Shown: positions 20,390 through 32,963 of the stretch, piece after piece
How the letters are laid out: each line of letters opens with the position of its first letter
How positions within the stretch are numbered: the stretch's first letter is position 1
Source of the DNA: Ceratodon purpureus
Taxonomy: Eukaryota; Streptophyta; Bryopsida; Pseudoditrichales; Ditrichaceae
DNA length: 64,000 nt
Assembly (NCBI GenBank): GCA_014871385.1
Contig: CM026431.1
Coordinates: 1,930,464 to 1,994,463 of the forward strand
Direction: 5' to 3'
Position numbers and translations under genes: made by a program
The notes under the pieces: model-generated
The model's input: only the letters and a program-made list of their open reading frames with translations
Databases searched by the model: none
What the model was told of the DNA's origin: nothing

Positions 20390-23190
20390 GGAGCATTGGC
20401 TGGTTGACCACATAAAAGACTTGCTGCAGATCCACTTCCAGAATCCCCTGACGTTGCATCCACAGGCGCAAATTGTAGACGCTCTAAAGTTAACTTCTTT
20501 CTTCGCACAACCTTCATCGTATGGACGTTGGCATCAGGAACACTTGGAACCTGCAGTAAGGAAAGAAACCCTTCATAAATAAAGTGCAGAATTTAAATAT
20601 GAATACTCAGGTAAGGATTGCATCCAATATTCATACAGAAGGTGGCAGTAAAGGTTTCCGACCTGGTTCATGGTTGTTGACAAGCACTTTGAATAACAAA
20701 GATGCAAAATGAGTATGAACCTAGGTACAATCTTTTACAATCATGAACAGAAGAAGAAAATATACTTGTGTATTCATTGAGGCCAGCTTGTGCACACGGA
20801 GAAAGCCCACTATTTCTTGATAATCCGTTAGCATCCCAGCCATCTCCTTGTCCTCGTCTGCATCAAGCACAATCTCGATGATAAGAAGGAAACCTCTCGA
20901 ATACTAACCACATGCAGAGGATAGCGTACCCATGAATCTCAATTCTAGATAAAGTAATATTCGCCTTTTGGCCAGAAACATGGACATATCGCTCACCAAG
21001 GACAGCTTCGACGGAGAGTAGAATATCTGCAAAATGCTGCCACCGAATAGCCATAGTAGGTCTCAACAAAGATGCAGGAAACGTGATAACTGCCACTGAA
21101 TTTGAGGCCCGAACAATTCCTTTAAGAGCTTGCAAAAATGCTAGCAGCTCCCAATCCTGTAATAAAGATCATGATGCAACAACTGTGCATTAGATTACTG
21201 AATTATATAAAAAGGTTAAACAATTGAGTTAAAGAAGAACCAAATGCACAATGAGACAACAGGCAACCAAAGTTTGCGCTCGAGGAAGAACAAAGATTGC
21301 AGACCGTGCAAGTTTGCATACACTGTGGAGCACACAAAGATTGCAAAGCCAAGCGCCCCACTGTCTGCGTCTCTCCAGGCGGCCTGCTCGGCACAGACCA
21401 CGTTAGCAATGTCTTAGCCATAGGTCCCCATATTTTGTGATATCCAAAAGAACTAAAACACCAATTTGCAGTGAACTCTATTTTGCATCATTTAGGCGAG
21501 GTAATCAATGAAACACAGATATTTCGCTCACAAGAAACCAAACCTGGCCAGTTTCGAAACAAAATCCTTGCATTGGTCCAAAAGGCCCCCAAGATGTGCA
21601 CCCGAAGCAAATGATTCGCACTTAGCTCCAATCAATAAAGACCGCTCCAAAGGTTTCCGCATATCAAAATCGTTGCAAAACTCGTAAGATCCCCCTGCAC
21701 CAGAGAGCACTAAGAATGAGGAACAGGCCTGGTAAAAGAATAATCAAGGTACAGGCAGTAAAATATTTTTCAATCACATTGCAGAAATGACAAAGAACTC
21801 CGTAATCGACCCTCATCCCTGCAGCAGGCGTAAAATAAACTTCGAATGAAGTATGCTTTCACTGCAAAGCCGTAGCGTTCAGCTTAACACAACTCTCACA
21901 AAAAAGTGTATAGTCAACAATGGACAAGAAACAAGTCTAAACCATTCATGATGATGGCGAGCTTACCTGCGGTACTGGCATGATTAAAGGACGAGGACGA
22001 TGGAGCCCAAGAGGAAGCGGTGAGTTCTTGTTGGCGTAAGCGCCGCTCTTCCAGAGCTTTCTGTTCACTCAAATAGCGTCTATACTGCCATGCAATGCGC
22101 AACTCATCCTGCAAGGACATTCTCTATAAATACATGGATGGACATGATAAGCGCAAAGATAAACTGCGCATACACCTTTCAAAGCCGAAAAGCTACAATC
22201 TACAAAAAGACATGTAACTCCAATCCCGCCAATTCAATGACCACAATCCCTCATTTTAAATACACGTCGTTGCCGCTATATTTTATAATTTAAACCCATG
22301 TCGTGAATTGCAAAGGAAGATTTCAAGTATGTATCTTATGTGGAGGAAGTAGAAAAGATCATGTAACAACCCCGTTCTGAATCTGATCGCAAGTACCGTG
22401 AAAGTCATTGCAACGTCCGTATTAAGAGGAACAAAACGAGGAGAACTCTACCTCTCCGCTGCTGTCCTTCGGTCCCATCGACCGACTCTTGCTTTCTCTT
22501 ACACTGGCTATGGCCGGCAATGTCCCAAGAAAAGCTTGAGGAGATGGCAAAGGACTGGCAAAAAACAACGGTTGCGAATGAACAAGGCCTTGAGCCATGA
22601 AGTATCGTAATAGCAACATGTGGTGAGGTGCTTCATTGTCCTCCATTATCATCACCAAACTCCCAACTGGAATCCCGCCCCCAATAATCTGTGGGTCCAC
22701 GTTAAGGCGGTCTCCAACTCAAAATTCATCAAAATCTTCCAAGATTATCAACCGTACAACAATTTTTTTTTTTTTTAAAACAACGACAGCACAACAAGGA
22801 TGGCATGTTTTTGTTCCTGAAGCCACTGGATTATTAGTAACACAAAACAACGAATTCAGGAACTAAAATTCGAGGGCCACTCAACAACTAGGCCTCCCTT
22901 GACATCAAAACTAGGATGAGAACACAAACAAGATTAAAACTAGCCTACGAAGGTTAAAAACCACCAGCCAGGGTTTAGGGTTTAGGATTTAAGACTCAAG
23001 CTCATGAAATAAATGCAAAATATGTAGCAAGGAGGAGGATATGATCGACGTCGTCCAGCCCAAAGGACACGAGAGAAACGCCATGAGAACCAGGTCTGAC
23101 GCCCTTCGCTTGAAGGTAACCCCCTCCTCCTCCACCACCACCTCCACCTCCCCCTTTCCTGACGAAACTCCGCCCTGATTTCATCTCCAT
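20371..23190 (-). CDS. ELP4: Elongator complex subunit 4 (ELP4/PAXNEB)
   Basis: Eight exons on the minus strand: 23190-23043, 22690-22452, 22108-21967, 21694-21544, 21383-21305, 21156-20997, 20857-20766 and 20550-20371, giving 396 residues; all junctions keep frame. ELP4 is one of the RecA-fold subunits of the Elp456 ring in Elongator, which makes the xm5U34 modification of tRNA wobble uridine. Visible family blocks are [82 protein letters not shown] and the C-terminal [12 protein letters not shown]. Residues 13-24 are a run of twelve Gly. The start at 23190 is the first ATG in frame; no upstream ATG is available. The first intron shows AT-AC U12-type signals (see its entry). The donor of exon 5 (ACG|GTCTGC) is weak and the least certain junction. 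Confidence 0.92.
22691..23042 (-). other. U12-type AT-AC intron in ELP4
   Basis: Intron 1 of ELP4, 352 nt. Read on the coding strand it begins ATATCCTCC, close to the U12 donor ATATCCTT, and ends CCCAC, an AC acceptor. CCTTAAC, the U12 branch-site core, is at 22701-22707, about 10-12 nt before the acceptor. No GT donor gives an in-frame protein that keeps the conserved spacing. The AT-AC junction yields DVD-Q-IIGGG, which fits the family exactly. Confidence 0.8.
22971..22990 (-). promoter_or_regulatory. Telo-box-like repeats in ELP4 intron 1
   Basis: The plus strand reads GGGTTTAGGGTTTAGG, that is CCTAAACCCTAAACCC on the gene strand: two overlapping AAACCCTAA telo-box motifs close to the 5' end of the gene. 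Such motifs are common in promoters and first introns of plant translation-related genes. Function here is inferred. Confidence 0.35.
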
Positions 23191-26100
23191 CGCCTCAAGC
23201 AATCTCACTGCACCATCTACTCAAACCTGAAACCCATAAGCCCACAATCAGAACCTGCAACCTCACACCTTCCCCACCAACCTTGAATTCTTAGTTTCCA
23301 ATTCTCCCCAAACCTAACAAACTCTCCCGAATACCATTCTTACCAATGAACTTCTAGCTCCCGATCAACTGCGTAAGTGAGAATTGGCAGTGCAGACGCT
23401 GAACCCTTAATTAAATCCGCAACCCAATTCGAGCATTCACGTCTCCTCATGCATGTCAATCATCTCACACAGCAGATGGGCGCGAGAATTGAACTTGTTC
23501 GAATTGCTTTACGTTATCGAAGTGAAGAGCTGTCGGTCGGTTGTAGGCTCCCAAGTTGAAGTGCGAACCTGGATTGTATACCATGAAGTGAAATCTAGCA
23601 ACGACGTTCAGGTCAGTGCATGATGGTGAAGCCTGACGTTGAATTGCCGTGGGTGTAGAACAATCGCCCTCGATCGAGAGCAGAGTAATCAGAGAGGCGA
23701 CATTCTTGGATGATGGCAAGAGATGGGCATGGGGAGAGCGGAGGATGAGAGATGGAACCTCGGTCACTGTGGTGTCAGAGTCTGTCAGTGTCAGTGTCAG
23801 AACTGCTGAGTGGATCGGTTGCATTCGATGTCGTGATTGCAGCCGCAGTGCACTTGAAGCGAATAACTTACTGTAAGCGAGTGAGACGAGTTGCTGTTGC
23901 AGTTGTTGAGTGCTAACTTAGACTGCGCTTGCATCTCGATTCTCAAATAACCCCCCTTGATATCCAGTTGACATTCAGTCCAATAAGGCACAGATATGAT
24001 ATCCAGATGATACCATGACGCTCCTGATGCAAAGTTCATTTAATCACCATACTGGTCATTTTTTTAATCTCAGGATTGACTTTTAGGCCCAATTTATACT
24101 TGGGGCCTAGTTGAGGGCTGGCCTAAACTCTCCAATTTTTAACCAGTAGGATTGCTCGATTCTTTCCAATCGCGTTTTATACTAGGGCCGGTCCTAAGCA
24201 TCAACATATCCTACATGGCAGCTTATGTGGTAGTAATTTGGCACCAAATCTTTTAGCCCATGTAGTGCAATCGGGACAAGGTTTCCTTGGCCCAAAGATG
24301 AAACTTGGGCCCAATTGTGCACCTCCGTTGGATCCTTTAAATCCCCACCATCCATCAACTTTTCTCTCCATGCTTCTCTCTCTCTGCTTCCTCGTCTCTT
24401 GTCTGTGAATTTGCAAGAGAGAATTTGCGACAGAGAATTTGCACGAGAGAATTTGCGACAAAGAATTTGCAATTAGATTGTGCTCTTCACAACGACCTCT
24501 TCGCAACGGTTGTGCGCTTTTTTCTTTGAGAGCATCTTCGTTCTCCGTTTTTTAAAGTTCAGGTCAGTGCTCCACTTTAACTCTTCTGGTCTGTAGCCTT
24601 CACACAATGCATGAGGGTTGATCTTTGATGCTTCCAAAGCCATTCGGTTTTCCTGCGTTGCTTCTCACTGGAGAGGAGAGGGATGGTGAGAGCAAGAGAC
24701 AAAATGGACCAATTAGGTTGGATAGATTGGTGTTTTGTGACGATTTCTTGCAATTCAAATGGTGTTCAATGCCTATGAGAATTGAGCATAGGGACACAAG
24801 GGAGAAGCTCGTCAAAATGTTGTCACGGCAATGTATTAATTGTAGTTTTGATGCAAGGAGTATTTGTTAGGAGACGGGGTATGGTGTTATAGAGTCATGT
24901 CTATATTAGGCAGTGAATATGGTATACAAAATATTTGATTTGGTTTTCGGAGCTGCAATTTAGGGTTGAGCGAGAACTAGAGCTTTTTTTTTATTTGAAA
25001 ATCAACACCAATTGATTGCAATTTGTTTAATTTAATTCCGTGAAAGGCGAATGGCTGCTGTGAATTTGCGGTGAGTTGGTGATGTAATATCCTCCTTCTT
25101 CATCCAAAATGGCCTTTACTTGCTTTGCACCTTCTTGAGCGAGGGTTTTTGAGCATTGTAAGTGCATTGTAAGTGCTCGAAGTATATGGAGTACTTTGAA
25201 CTTAGCAACAATTTGTTGTCTAGGGCTAATTTTGTCGTTCCGTTGAGGGAGTTCTCAGCTTGATAATGAGCATCTCAATGAGGTTGATTTCGCCATTCGA
25301 TCTGAGGGAGTTTTCAACGGGATTATGCGCATGTCAATGTCAAAAGGTTGTAGCTGAAATTTTGCGTCTCCGCTATAGGTGGTTTCTTTTCACATCTAAA
25401 GTGCAAGTTTCGATACGGTTGGATATGTTTTTTATTTCATTATGTGTTTATGTGAATTTTGCTTGGTTGCGTTAAATGTGAGTTAATTCATGGTTTTTGA
25501 GGGAGTTCGTGAATTTGGATGTATATTTGGGGGATGTAGGGTTAATGGTTTTGTACCCGTTAATGAGTGGCAATGGAGTTTGCTACTCATGTTTCTCTGA
25601 GACTACGAAGGTTTTGGAATTCTTTATATACACTATAAATTTCATGATTATTTTCAAATTCGAGCAAGTTTAACATGTCTACGCAAATTGTTTGCTCTTC
25701 TTTTTAAGCGTTTACATGTTCTTGTGTGTACCATCTTCCTCATATTATGGGGGGCATCAAGTTGTAAGTCATTTTATATAATTGTGTTTTATGGTGTTGT
25801 GGTGATTCCGGCATGTTTAAGAGTTATGTAGGAACAACACTAAACACAATACAATTTGTTGCTGGCAATTCAAGCTGCACCTTTGGAGAGGAACATATGA
25901 TTGATCAATTGAGTGTGAAAACATATATCGAAGCTAAATTCCAATGTTACCTCTGCATTTTTTCCAAATTGGGGCCTACATTGAAGCGAGATCTGGTTTA
26001 GAAGAGTCGAGGTTTAGATTGTCTAGAAAATAATTTAACTACCATCTACGGTGAATACGAGTTGAAGTGGTCGTAAGAGGTAGTTTTCTTTGGATTCTGC

Positions 26101-27218
26101 AAGGAGTTCATAGTATCTACTTTGCAAGTAATTCTCGTGTATCTCTGTTCTATTTTTCTCTCTAATTTGTTTTGGAGCCAATTCATAGTTCTCATGCATT
26201 AGATAAAGTTTTTGGAAGTTGCTTGGGCTCCAAGTTCTTGATTTGGTTCATTGAAAGGTTAGTGCAATACGACATAAAATACCAATGGATTAGAAGTACA
26301 GCCAGATAGGTAATTTCCTCCATATTTTGAGAAAATAATTTCCTTACTGGAGAACCTTGTCTACTAAAAAGCCTTTGCTCTTTACCACACTCTATTCATG
26401 ACCCTAATAAGCATGGTTTGTATATTAGCAATTAAACGTAGTGTGAAATACTGGCCATAATTCTTTTTGGAAGTGAGGATGAAGTCATGGATCTAGTCAC
26501 CAAGAAGCTAGCGAAACCATCGAGAGTCTCATCATCATCTGCCACATCAGTTGTTAACAAATTGCATCATCCAGCTTGTTTTCTACTCCTTTGTGTTGAG
26601 AGTTAGGGGAAGTTGTAGAATTCTAACTTTTCGTTTTAGAGGCTTCGGAATGATGCCAAGAGGTGTGTAGGTTTCCAGACAGTTATGTCCATTCATGGTA
26701 TGTCTGTTTGCATGCGTGCTTATTTCTGTATGTGCTTTGCTTCCACTACTCACGTCATGTCCCCACAGAGCAGCTGAATACGCCGTGTCTTGGTGGGAGA
26801 GGAGAGGACAATGTTCTCAATTGGAGTGAGTAGATAAGTGGGATTAGGTTTTGATTCAGGCTATAACGGTCTTCGAAGCATATAACAAGGCGTTGGTGCT
26901 AAATATGTTTGTTCAGTGACTGTTTCAAACATTAATAAGTCTGCAATATTTTGAATTCATTCTTTTTCTACCCGGCTAGTTTTGATTTAGCTTATTGCAA
27001 ATTTGATGATCATTTCTCACACTTTAAAGATGTGTCAGACTGATTTCATTAAATGCCTTTGAATCAAGTCTCAAGGTCTTCATACTTATTAACATCATTG
27101 TCCTTTGATAGGATTTTTATTTGGTGTGTGTAGAGTTAGATTTAATGCATTCAATGAGAAATTAGGTTGATGTGTGCAGAGTAACAAAAAAGCATAAAAC
27201 GTTGGCGCGATTAAGGCT
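23191..27218. other. Spacer upstream of ELP4, no supported gene
   Basis: Contains the ELP4 promoter side, a 14-bp tandem repeat at 24407-24476 (GAATTTGC-based, five copies), and long AT-rich sequence from about 24,900. Short frames show no motif. Transcription signals cannot be assigned by eye. Confidence 0.4.
24407..24476. repeat. 14-bp tandem repeat, five copies
   Basis: GAATTTGC followed by six variable bases (AAGAGA, GACAGA, ACGAGA, GACAAA, AATTAG) recurs every 14 bp from 24407. Confidence 0.8.
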
Positions 27219-28628
27219 ATGAAGAAGAAATTGCCCACAGAGAGAAGTGAGGTCAATGAGGACAATGGTGTTGAAGTAGTAGCCGCTCCTCTCCCAAAGA
27301 AGGTTAAAAAAGAGTTAAAGTTGAAAAAACCAAAAACTGAAGATGAGGATCAAAAATCGAATTGGCTTACTAGGGAAGTGGAGACATTAATCCAACTTAG
27401 GGAAGAGATGGAGCCCCAGTTTCCTAAGAACGCTAAAAAACATAGTATGTTACGATTATTATTGGTTTTATATGTGTGAAAAAGTAGTCTTCTTTCACTT
27501 AGTATATGCATATTCTACTTCAAACTTAACAAATTCATTGTAAATTAAAAACCAATTTTTTTTTAATTCCATAAAGTGATAAGGTTGTTGTGTGTAGGTA
27601 GGCTGTCAGCTGGTGTTAGTAGATAGCAATGTCAGTGTTTCTTTGATTGCCTTTCTCTTGAACGATGCCTTGTGCGTTCTAGTCTTGTTGTGAATGTACC
27701 ATACATACAGCTATGGGATTTAATAAGGTGGATAAGCACATTCTTTGTAATTATTAGTTACAAGATTTGGTTGATTCTGTGGTTAGAGAACACTAACCAT
27801 TGTGGCATGGCTGGGCTGTCCATGTCTGAATTGATGTTTTCTTTATTTTTGATTGAAAGAATGAGGTTTTATTATTGGAAAATGATTTCGATGATTATTT
27901 TGTTGAAAACAAACCACTAGAAATAGCTTCATGTGGCTTCCAAAAAGCCACAAACTACTGAAAATATGTCTCCAACTTTATGTTTTCTTATCTTTGGAAT
28001 GTTTTAATTTTCTTGTTCTCTTTAGAACAGGGGAAAACCTTGTTTTCCAAGAAAATTCATGTTTTAAAGTCACAATTCATTTTTGTAGTTTGCATTACTA
28101 TTTGCCAGAAGTAGATACATGTGCTGGATTGTCAGATGGACGTGTTTCACTGTACTTTAGAGCATGTCACAACAAGGCCGACTTTGGTTTGCTCTAAAAT
28201 TCCGGTCTTTCTCAGTTAATTTCTAATTTAATGAAAATTCTTGTGGATCAAGAGTGAACATGTGGTTGAAGCTGCACTCGATGCTTTTATGTCTAATTCC
28301 AAACTTCAAGAAGACACCAAAGGCTTTCAAAAACAAATTTAGTGATGTACTCAAGACATACAAGGAAGATAAGCAAGTGAATAGCATTTCTAGAGAGTCA
28401 CGTCACACGTGCAAGTTCTATGATTTGATGGATACATGGTTTCATCACAACGGAGCTCTGGTAAAATACATTTTTGCTTCCATTGGTGACACAGACAATG
28501 CACATGATAATAGAGAAGATGATAAGGAGGAAAAGGAGGAGTCAATGCCTACTTTAACAATTACAGAAACAAAGGTGACAACAAAGATTAAATACCATAA
28601 GAAAGCTCTGGATCTTATTTCCGGCTAG
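27219..28628 (+). CDS. Trihelix/SANT-like DNA-binding protein, possibly decaying
   Basis: Two exons, 27219-27444 and 28255-28628, joined in phase 1 across an 810-nt GT-AG intron (cat a|GTATGT ... caagAG|tg), giving 199 residues. After a Lys/Glu-rich N-terminus the protein reads NWLTREVETLIQLREEMEPQF (first Trp at 49), then across the splice MWLKLHS (second Trp at 79), PNFKKTPKAFKNKFSDVLKTYKED and CKFYDLMDTWF. This is the three-helix arrangement of trihelix/Myb-SANT-like proteins, presumed nuclear DNA binders. The acidic segment after it (DNREDDKEEKEES) is followed by a TAG at 28626-28628. Beyond that stop the same frame continues as plausible coding (LVDNRKNMAHSMEVANGFMGNL), so the C-terminal helix may have been lost to a nonsense mutation. 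It may be a repeat-derived family, as its surroundings are transposon-like. An additional upstream exon cannot be excluded. Confidence 0.6.
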
Positions 28629-31600
28629 CTTGTAGACAATAGGAAGAACATGGCTCATAGTATGGAGGTGGCCAATGGATTCATGGGTAATCTAGATATG
28701 CACATGGTGTCAATGCTATCCACTCGCATAGCACTCAAATTATTTTTCTATAATACAATTATTTTGCCCCTAACTTACATCTACCTAAAATTTAATGGCC
28801 CTATTTTTTGGTTTCCTATGTTATTTATAAAGGGCATGCCACTTTCATTGTCCCCTAATTTATATCTAAATTTCTTATAAATTTTATCTAAGTTTATTAA
28901 AATGTACCCTAGGCGGAATATAAATGTGGAGCGGGGGTCCTGTAGATGAGGCACCATGTTTACCGGTTGGATTTCTAAGAACTATTGTCAAAAAAAAAAT
29001 TTAAAATAAAACAAAAAGTAACTCAACATTGACTGCTTTCGCAGACCCTCCAAACCTCCTTTGAGAACAAGTTTTTGTATTTTTTGCATTGATTTTTCTT
29101 CTTCCTTTACAGGGTGTGCAATTCCAATTTAGGGCAAACCAGGAGTATTGTCGGGCCAGAGGTATGGTTTATAACAATTCTGGATTAAGTTCAATCGTTA
29201 TTTGGTTTAGGGTTTTGGGTTAAAAAAATCACTTAAAATGGCGAGTTGTTTTGTCCAATTAGGGTACTTCTCTTTGATACAGGTTTAGGGTTTCTACTGC
29301 AAGAAATAGCAACAATAATTTAGTAGTAAGTGTCTGTATCTTCCAATCTTAGGTGTAGTTATGTTAAATGTATAAAGGTTTGGGGCGTAGGGTGAAGGCA
29401 GAAGACGTGAATGCAATGGAGAAGTATATTGTAATATGCACTAAAGTAATCATTGTTATTTGGTTAGACTCTATAATGCAGGGAATTGCTAAGTTTATGG
29501 AATAGCCACCGCCAACACAATCCGATCATAGGTATGGAAGGCGTTGTTGAAGATACTGTGCCGCCATGTGCACCCTTTGAACAAGATGATGGTAGTTCCG
29601 AGGCGGCTCTTACTATCGGATCAGTGGCTACAAATTTCGAGACAGACCTTAGTGATACACAAGAACCATGTAATCTAGTCCCAGGAGAAAACTTTGTTGG
29701 ACGCGAACTAAAGATAATGGGATCCAGAGGTGTACAAGGTAGACTTTATCATAGTGGCAAGGGGTAAATAGCAGGGCCATTAGCCGAGAACATGTTGATA
29801 AAGAATTTAAGCATCAACGCAAACCAACGACTCATGATGGAGTTGGGAAGACAGAGGTGGCTGGACATCGCCCTAAATGGGCGAGTAGGTGTGGTTCATG
29901 GTGTAAAGGTGGGAGGCGAGGCAATTCACAAGTGCACATTAAAGGAAGGACAAAACCAATGTGTATGTCTTTATACGGAAAGGGAGTACAAGTCTCTTGT
30001 CGTTGAGGCTCACTATGCATGTCGTTTTCATTTCTATCACCCCGATAAGAGACGTTGGTATTGGAGTCGGTTTTGCCACTAGAGTTTCTCCGATAAGAAG
30101 AGTTTGTCTTGGCATTGACACACGGATCAATGCCAGGCATGGAAAGAGTTGCAGAACGGACGTGTACGCATCCTAAAAAAGTATCCCACATTTTGTCCTA
30201 GTGATGGGAAGATTTATACCAATATCCTAAAAGAAGAAGGACTTGTTTTCCCTGCAGCTGAAGGACATAGACCTTAGGCTCCGAAGACAAGCAGTATGAT
30301 ATACCAGCAGACAACTCGTAAGGAGGCTGTACGATTGGATGTGGAAGCAGGACTGGATAATAGAGCAGCAGGTGGGGCCGAGAGCATGGTGATAGACGTC
30401 ACATCAGGAGCAGAGAGTATTTACAGATATTTACAGCAACATAACACTCCCATAAGCCAAATTACCCCCAACACTAAAGAACCAACACATTACATTGAAG
30501 AAGGGGATGCATTGCACGGTTCTCCTAGCCAAACATATTCTGAAGATCAGCCTAAAACAAGTGCTTTCAAGAGACTGTGATTCCCACCGCACGTAGGTTT
30601 TTAAAAAATGGGGACTGTCCTCCCATAGATATTTTTTTAATTGTTCCATACAGTATGAATGTAGCGTCCCTGTACACTAATGGGTGAGTCATTGAGCCTT
30701 GTTCCACCTCTACGTAAAAGAAGAGGCTTTTTGTCTTGCCAACATCTTGAATTTTCATTAGCAAACAGTATGGGGAATAGTATGGGGAATGTTGGAAGCG
30801 ACATTTGTTGTAGGCATTGAGAAATTTTCCACAGAGTGCTTAAATTTGTTGGTCATTGAGTCTCTTTGACATCAATGATGAGACTAAAAAAAATGTTGTT
30901 TTGATTGGTGCAACAAAAAACTTAGAAGGTAATTCCTTATTTGTTGCTTGGAATTTTTTCCAATTCCACCATGTATCCTAAGACAACAGACTTGAAGGAT
31001 GCCTTCAAAATTGTTTTCAACCGTGATGAAAATGATGAGGAGAAAAAGGATGCATTTCATGCAGCATATAGTGGGGGTGGTGTCATGTTAAAATTGATAT
31101 CATCAAATATGAGAGCAAAAAGATCAAGGATGCTATGCACCTCTAAAAAGGAAACGTGGGATATACTTGGTTGTGCGAGAGTAAGGACAAGTGCACCAGC
31201 AAAGAGAAAAGAAGCCCGTATGAACTAATTGCACAATTTTCTGGAAGGTAAAATATTGACACTTTGTTTGTTCTAAATACATAGAATTTGATGTAATAAA
31301 AGGCAATATAATCTGCCTTTAAATTCTTTGTTATTAAAATGATATGTAATATTTTTTGTATAGATGCCCAATGGTGTGTTAACATAGATGATGATGGAGA
31401 TTGTGACCCATTTGGAACTGAAGTTGCTCTTGGGGCAATTGTCAAGTTTTTATTGAACCATACAATTCTGATATCGTCATTGGAATAACTTTAGAACAAG
31501 CGGGATTCTTCTTCCATCAGATCAGTATATATTTTGCATTTGATGCGTTTGACTATCTCTTTTATATCATTATTTTTGTATTTATGGCATGTATTTATCT

Positions 31601-32856
31601 CCTCTAAATTTTATTGTTGGCTTCAAAGATGACATCGGAAGAATTAAGATTGTAGAAAAAGTGGTTCATGCCATTGATGGTTCTCTTAATAGAATTAATT
31701 TTTTTTTTCTTAGATCCGTTTTCACTTGAAAAAAAATATACCTTCAATCTTTGTTGAGGTATGACATTTAGTTATAAGGCGTACCTCGGAATCAAATTAC
31801 TATAGAAATATTAATATATCTTATATCGAGACACACTTTGACGCTCCAATAAGATTATGAAGCATAAACATCTACAAGATATGAAGAGTACACGTAGTAA
31901 CTATGGAAACACAAAGAATACATTAGGTTAAGGCAACATATGCACTTGAGTCAATAATAGTCTTTAGTGAAGAATAGTTTTTAGCCTATATACTTAGATA
32001 TATGTATTTTAAAGCATTAAGATCTTTTTATTTAAAGAATTCTACAAACTAAAGCATTGCTCGTCTTAAAAAGACATAACAACATGTATTATTTCTAGTT
32101 TTTTTTAGTTTCAAATCCTTCAGAAATATACAAATGTAAGTTGCATCTAATGAATCCTACAACTACATCAAAGATCCACTTCTACGCATTTGCTCAAATT
32201 CCAAATTCCAATTGTTTCTTTATATAGGGACCCAAATTCATTATGGGAATAAGATTTGAGCTAGTTGAAAAGGGTCGTTTTGTGCGGTGTTTTAAAGGGC
32301 TCAAAACACATAGCAATGGGCAAAAATACTGAATGTATTATTGTTGACTAAAAGAGACATGACAACACGTGCATTCCCAACAAACTAAAGAAATCAAGCA
32401 CCAAGGTAAAGCAAGCTTGTAAAAAACAATCAAACTAAAAAGAATCAAGAGTTTTTTTAAAAACATTTCATAAAAAAATGATATTCATCCTTCCATCAAC
32501 CTTCTCAAGCTTAGCAACTAATTTATAAATTAAAATTTGGTATTGAGAAAATACTTGTCTAAAAGGTTTTGGTAGCATCATTCAATACATTTGGACATTC
32601 TAAAGTGGTCTTAAACCTTCTATTTCAATTACTTCAAGCAAGATTTATGTACTTTAGCAATTTCTTCAAACTTTGATTGAAAAAAATGAATATTTATCAC
32701 AAAAAGAGATGCCTTTTTTTAAAAAATGGAAAAAATTAATAATTTTTTTGTTACAAGATTGACAAGAGAAGTGTGACAATGATGCATAATCTAAGGAACA
32801 TGCATCTATTAAAATTTCATTGTGATGCCATTGTGCTTATATGGCACTTGCTCCAT
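28629..32856. other. AT-rich region with unassigned ORF fragments
   Basis: Open frames at 29486-29767, 29792-30082, 30296-30580 and 30941-31228 run on the plus strand with coding-like composition (for example the acidic MEGVVEDTVPPCAPFEQDD and the Lys-rich TTDLKDAFKIVFNRDENDEEKKDA). Frame breaks separate them. I recognise no transposase, reverse transcriptase or other domain, so they may be remnants of one decayed gene or element. Beyond 31.5 kb the sequence is AT-rich without frames. Confidence 0.35.
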
Positions 32857-32861
32857 CAACC

Positions 32862-32958
32862 TGTTACGATCGACAACAAAACCTTGCTTGTCTGAACTCC
32901 CTTTGATACCCTGGTCCTCTGGTCCTTAAGGTGAGCTGTTGCGATCTAGGTCGTAACA
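32862..32958. mobile_element. Probable 97-bp solo LTR of a very small retrotransposon (TRIM-like)
   Basis: The segment begins TGTTACGATC and ends GGTCGTAACA, giving the TG...CA ends with short inverted termini usual for LTRs. It is flanked by the perfect 5-bp direct repeat CAACC (32857-32861 and 32959-32963). LTR integrases typically give 5-bp duplications. At 97 bp it is at the short end for TRIM LTRs. No internal region or second LTR is present, consistent with a solo LTR left by recombination. Confidence 0.6.
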
Positions 32959-32963
32959 CAACC

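Noticed and set aside
22372-22385. TGTAACAACCCCGT as a possible LTR start
   Set aside because: It lies in an ELP4 intron with no matching CA end or target duplication.
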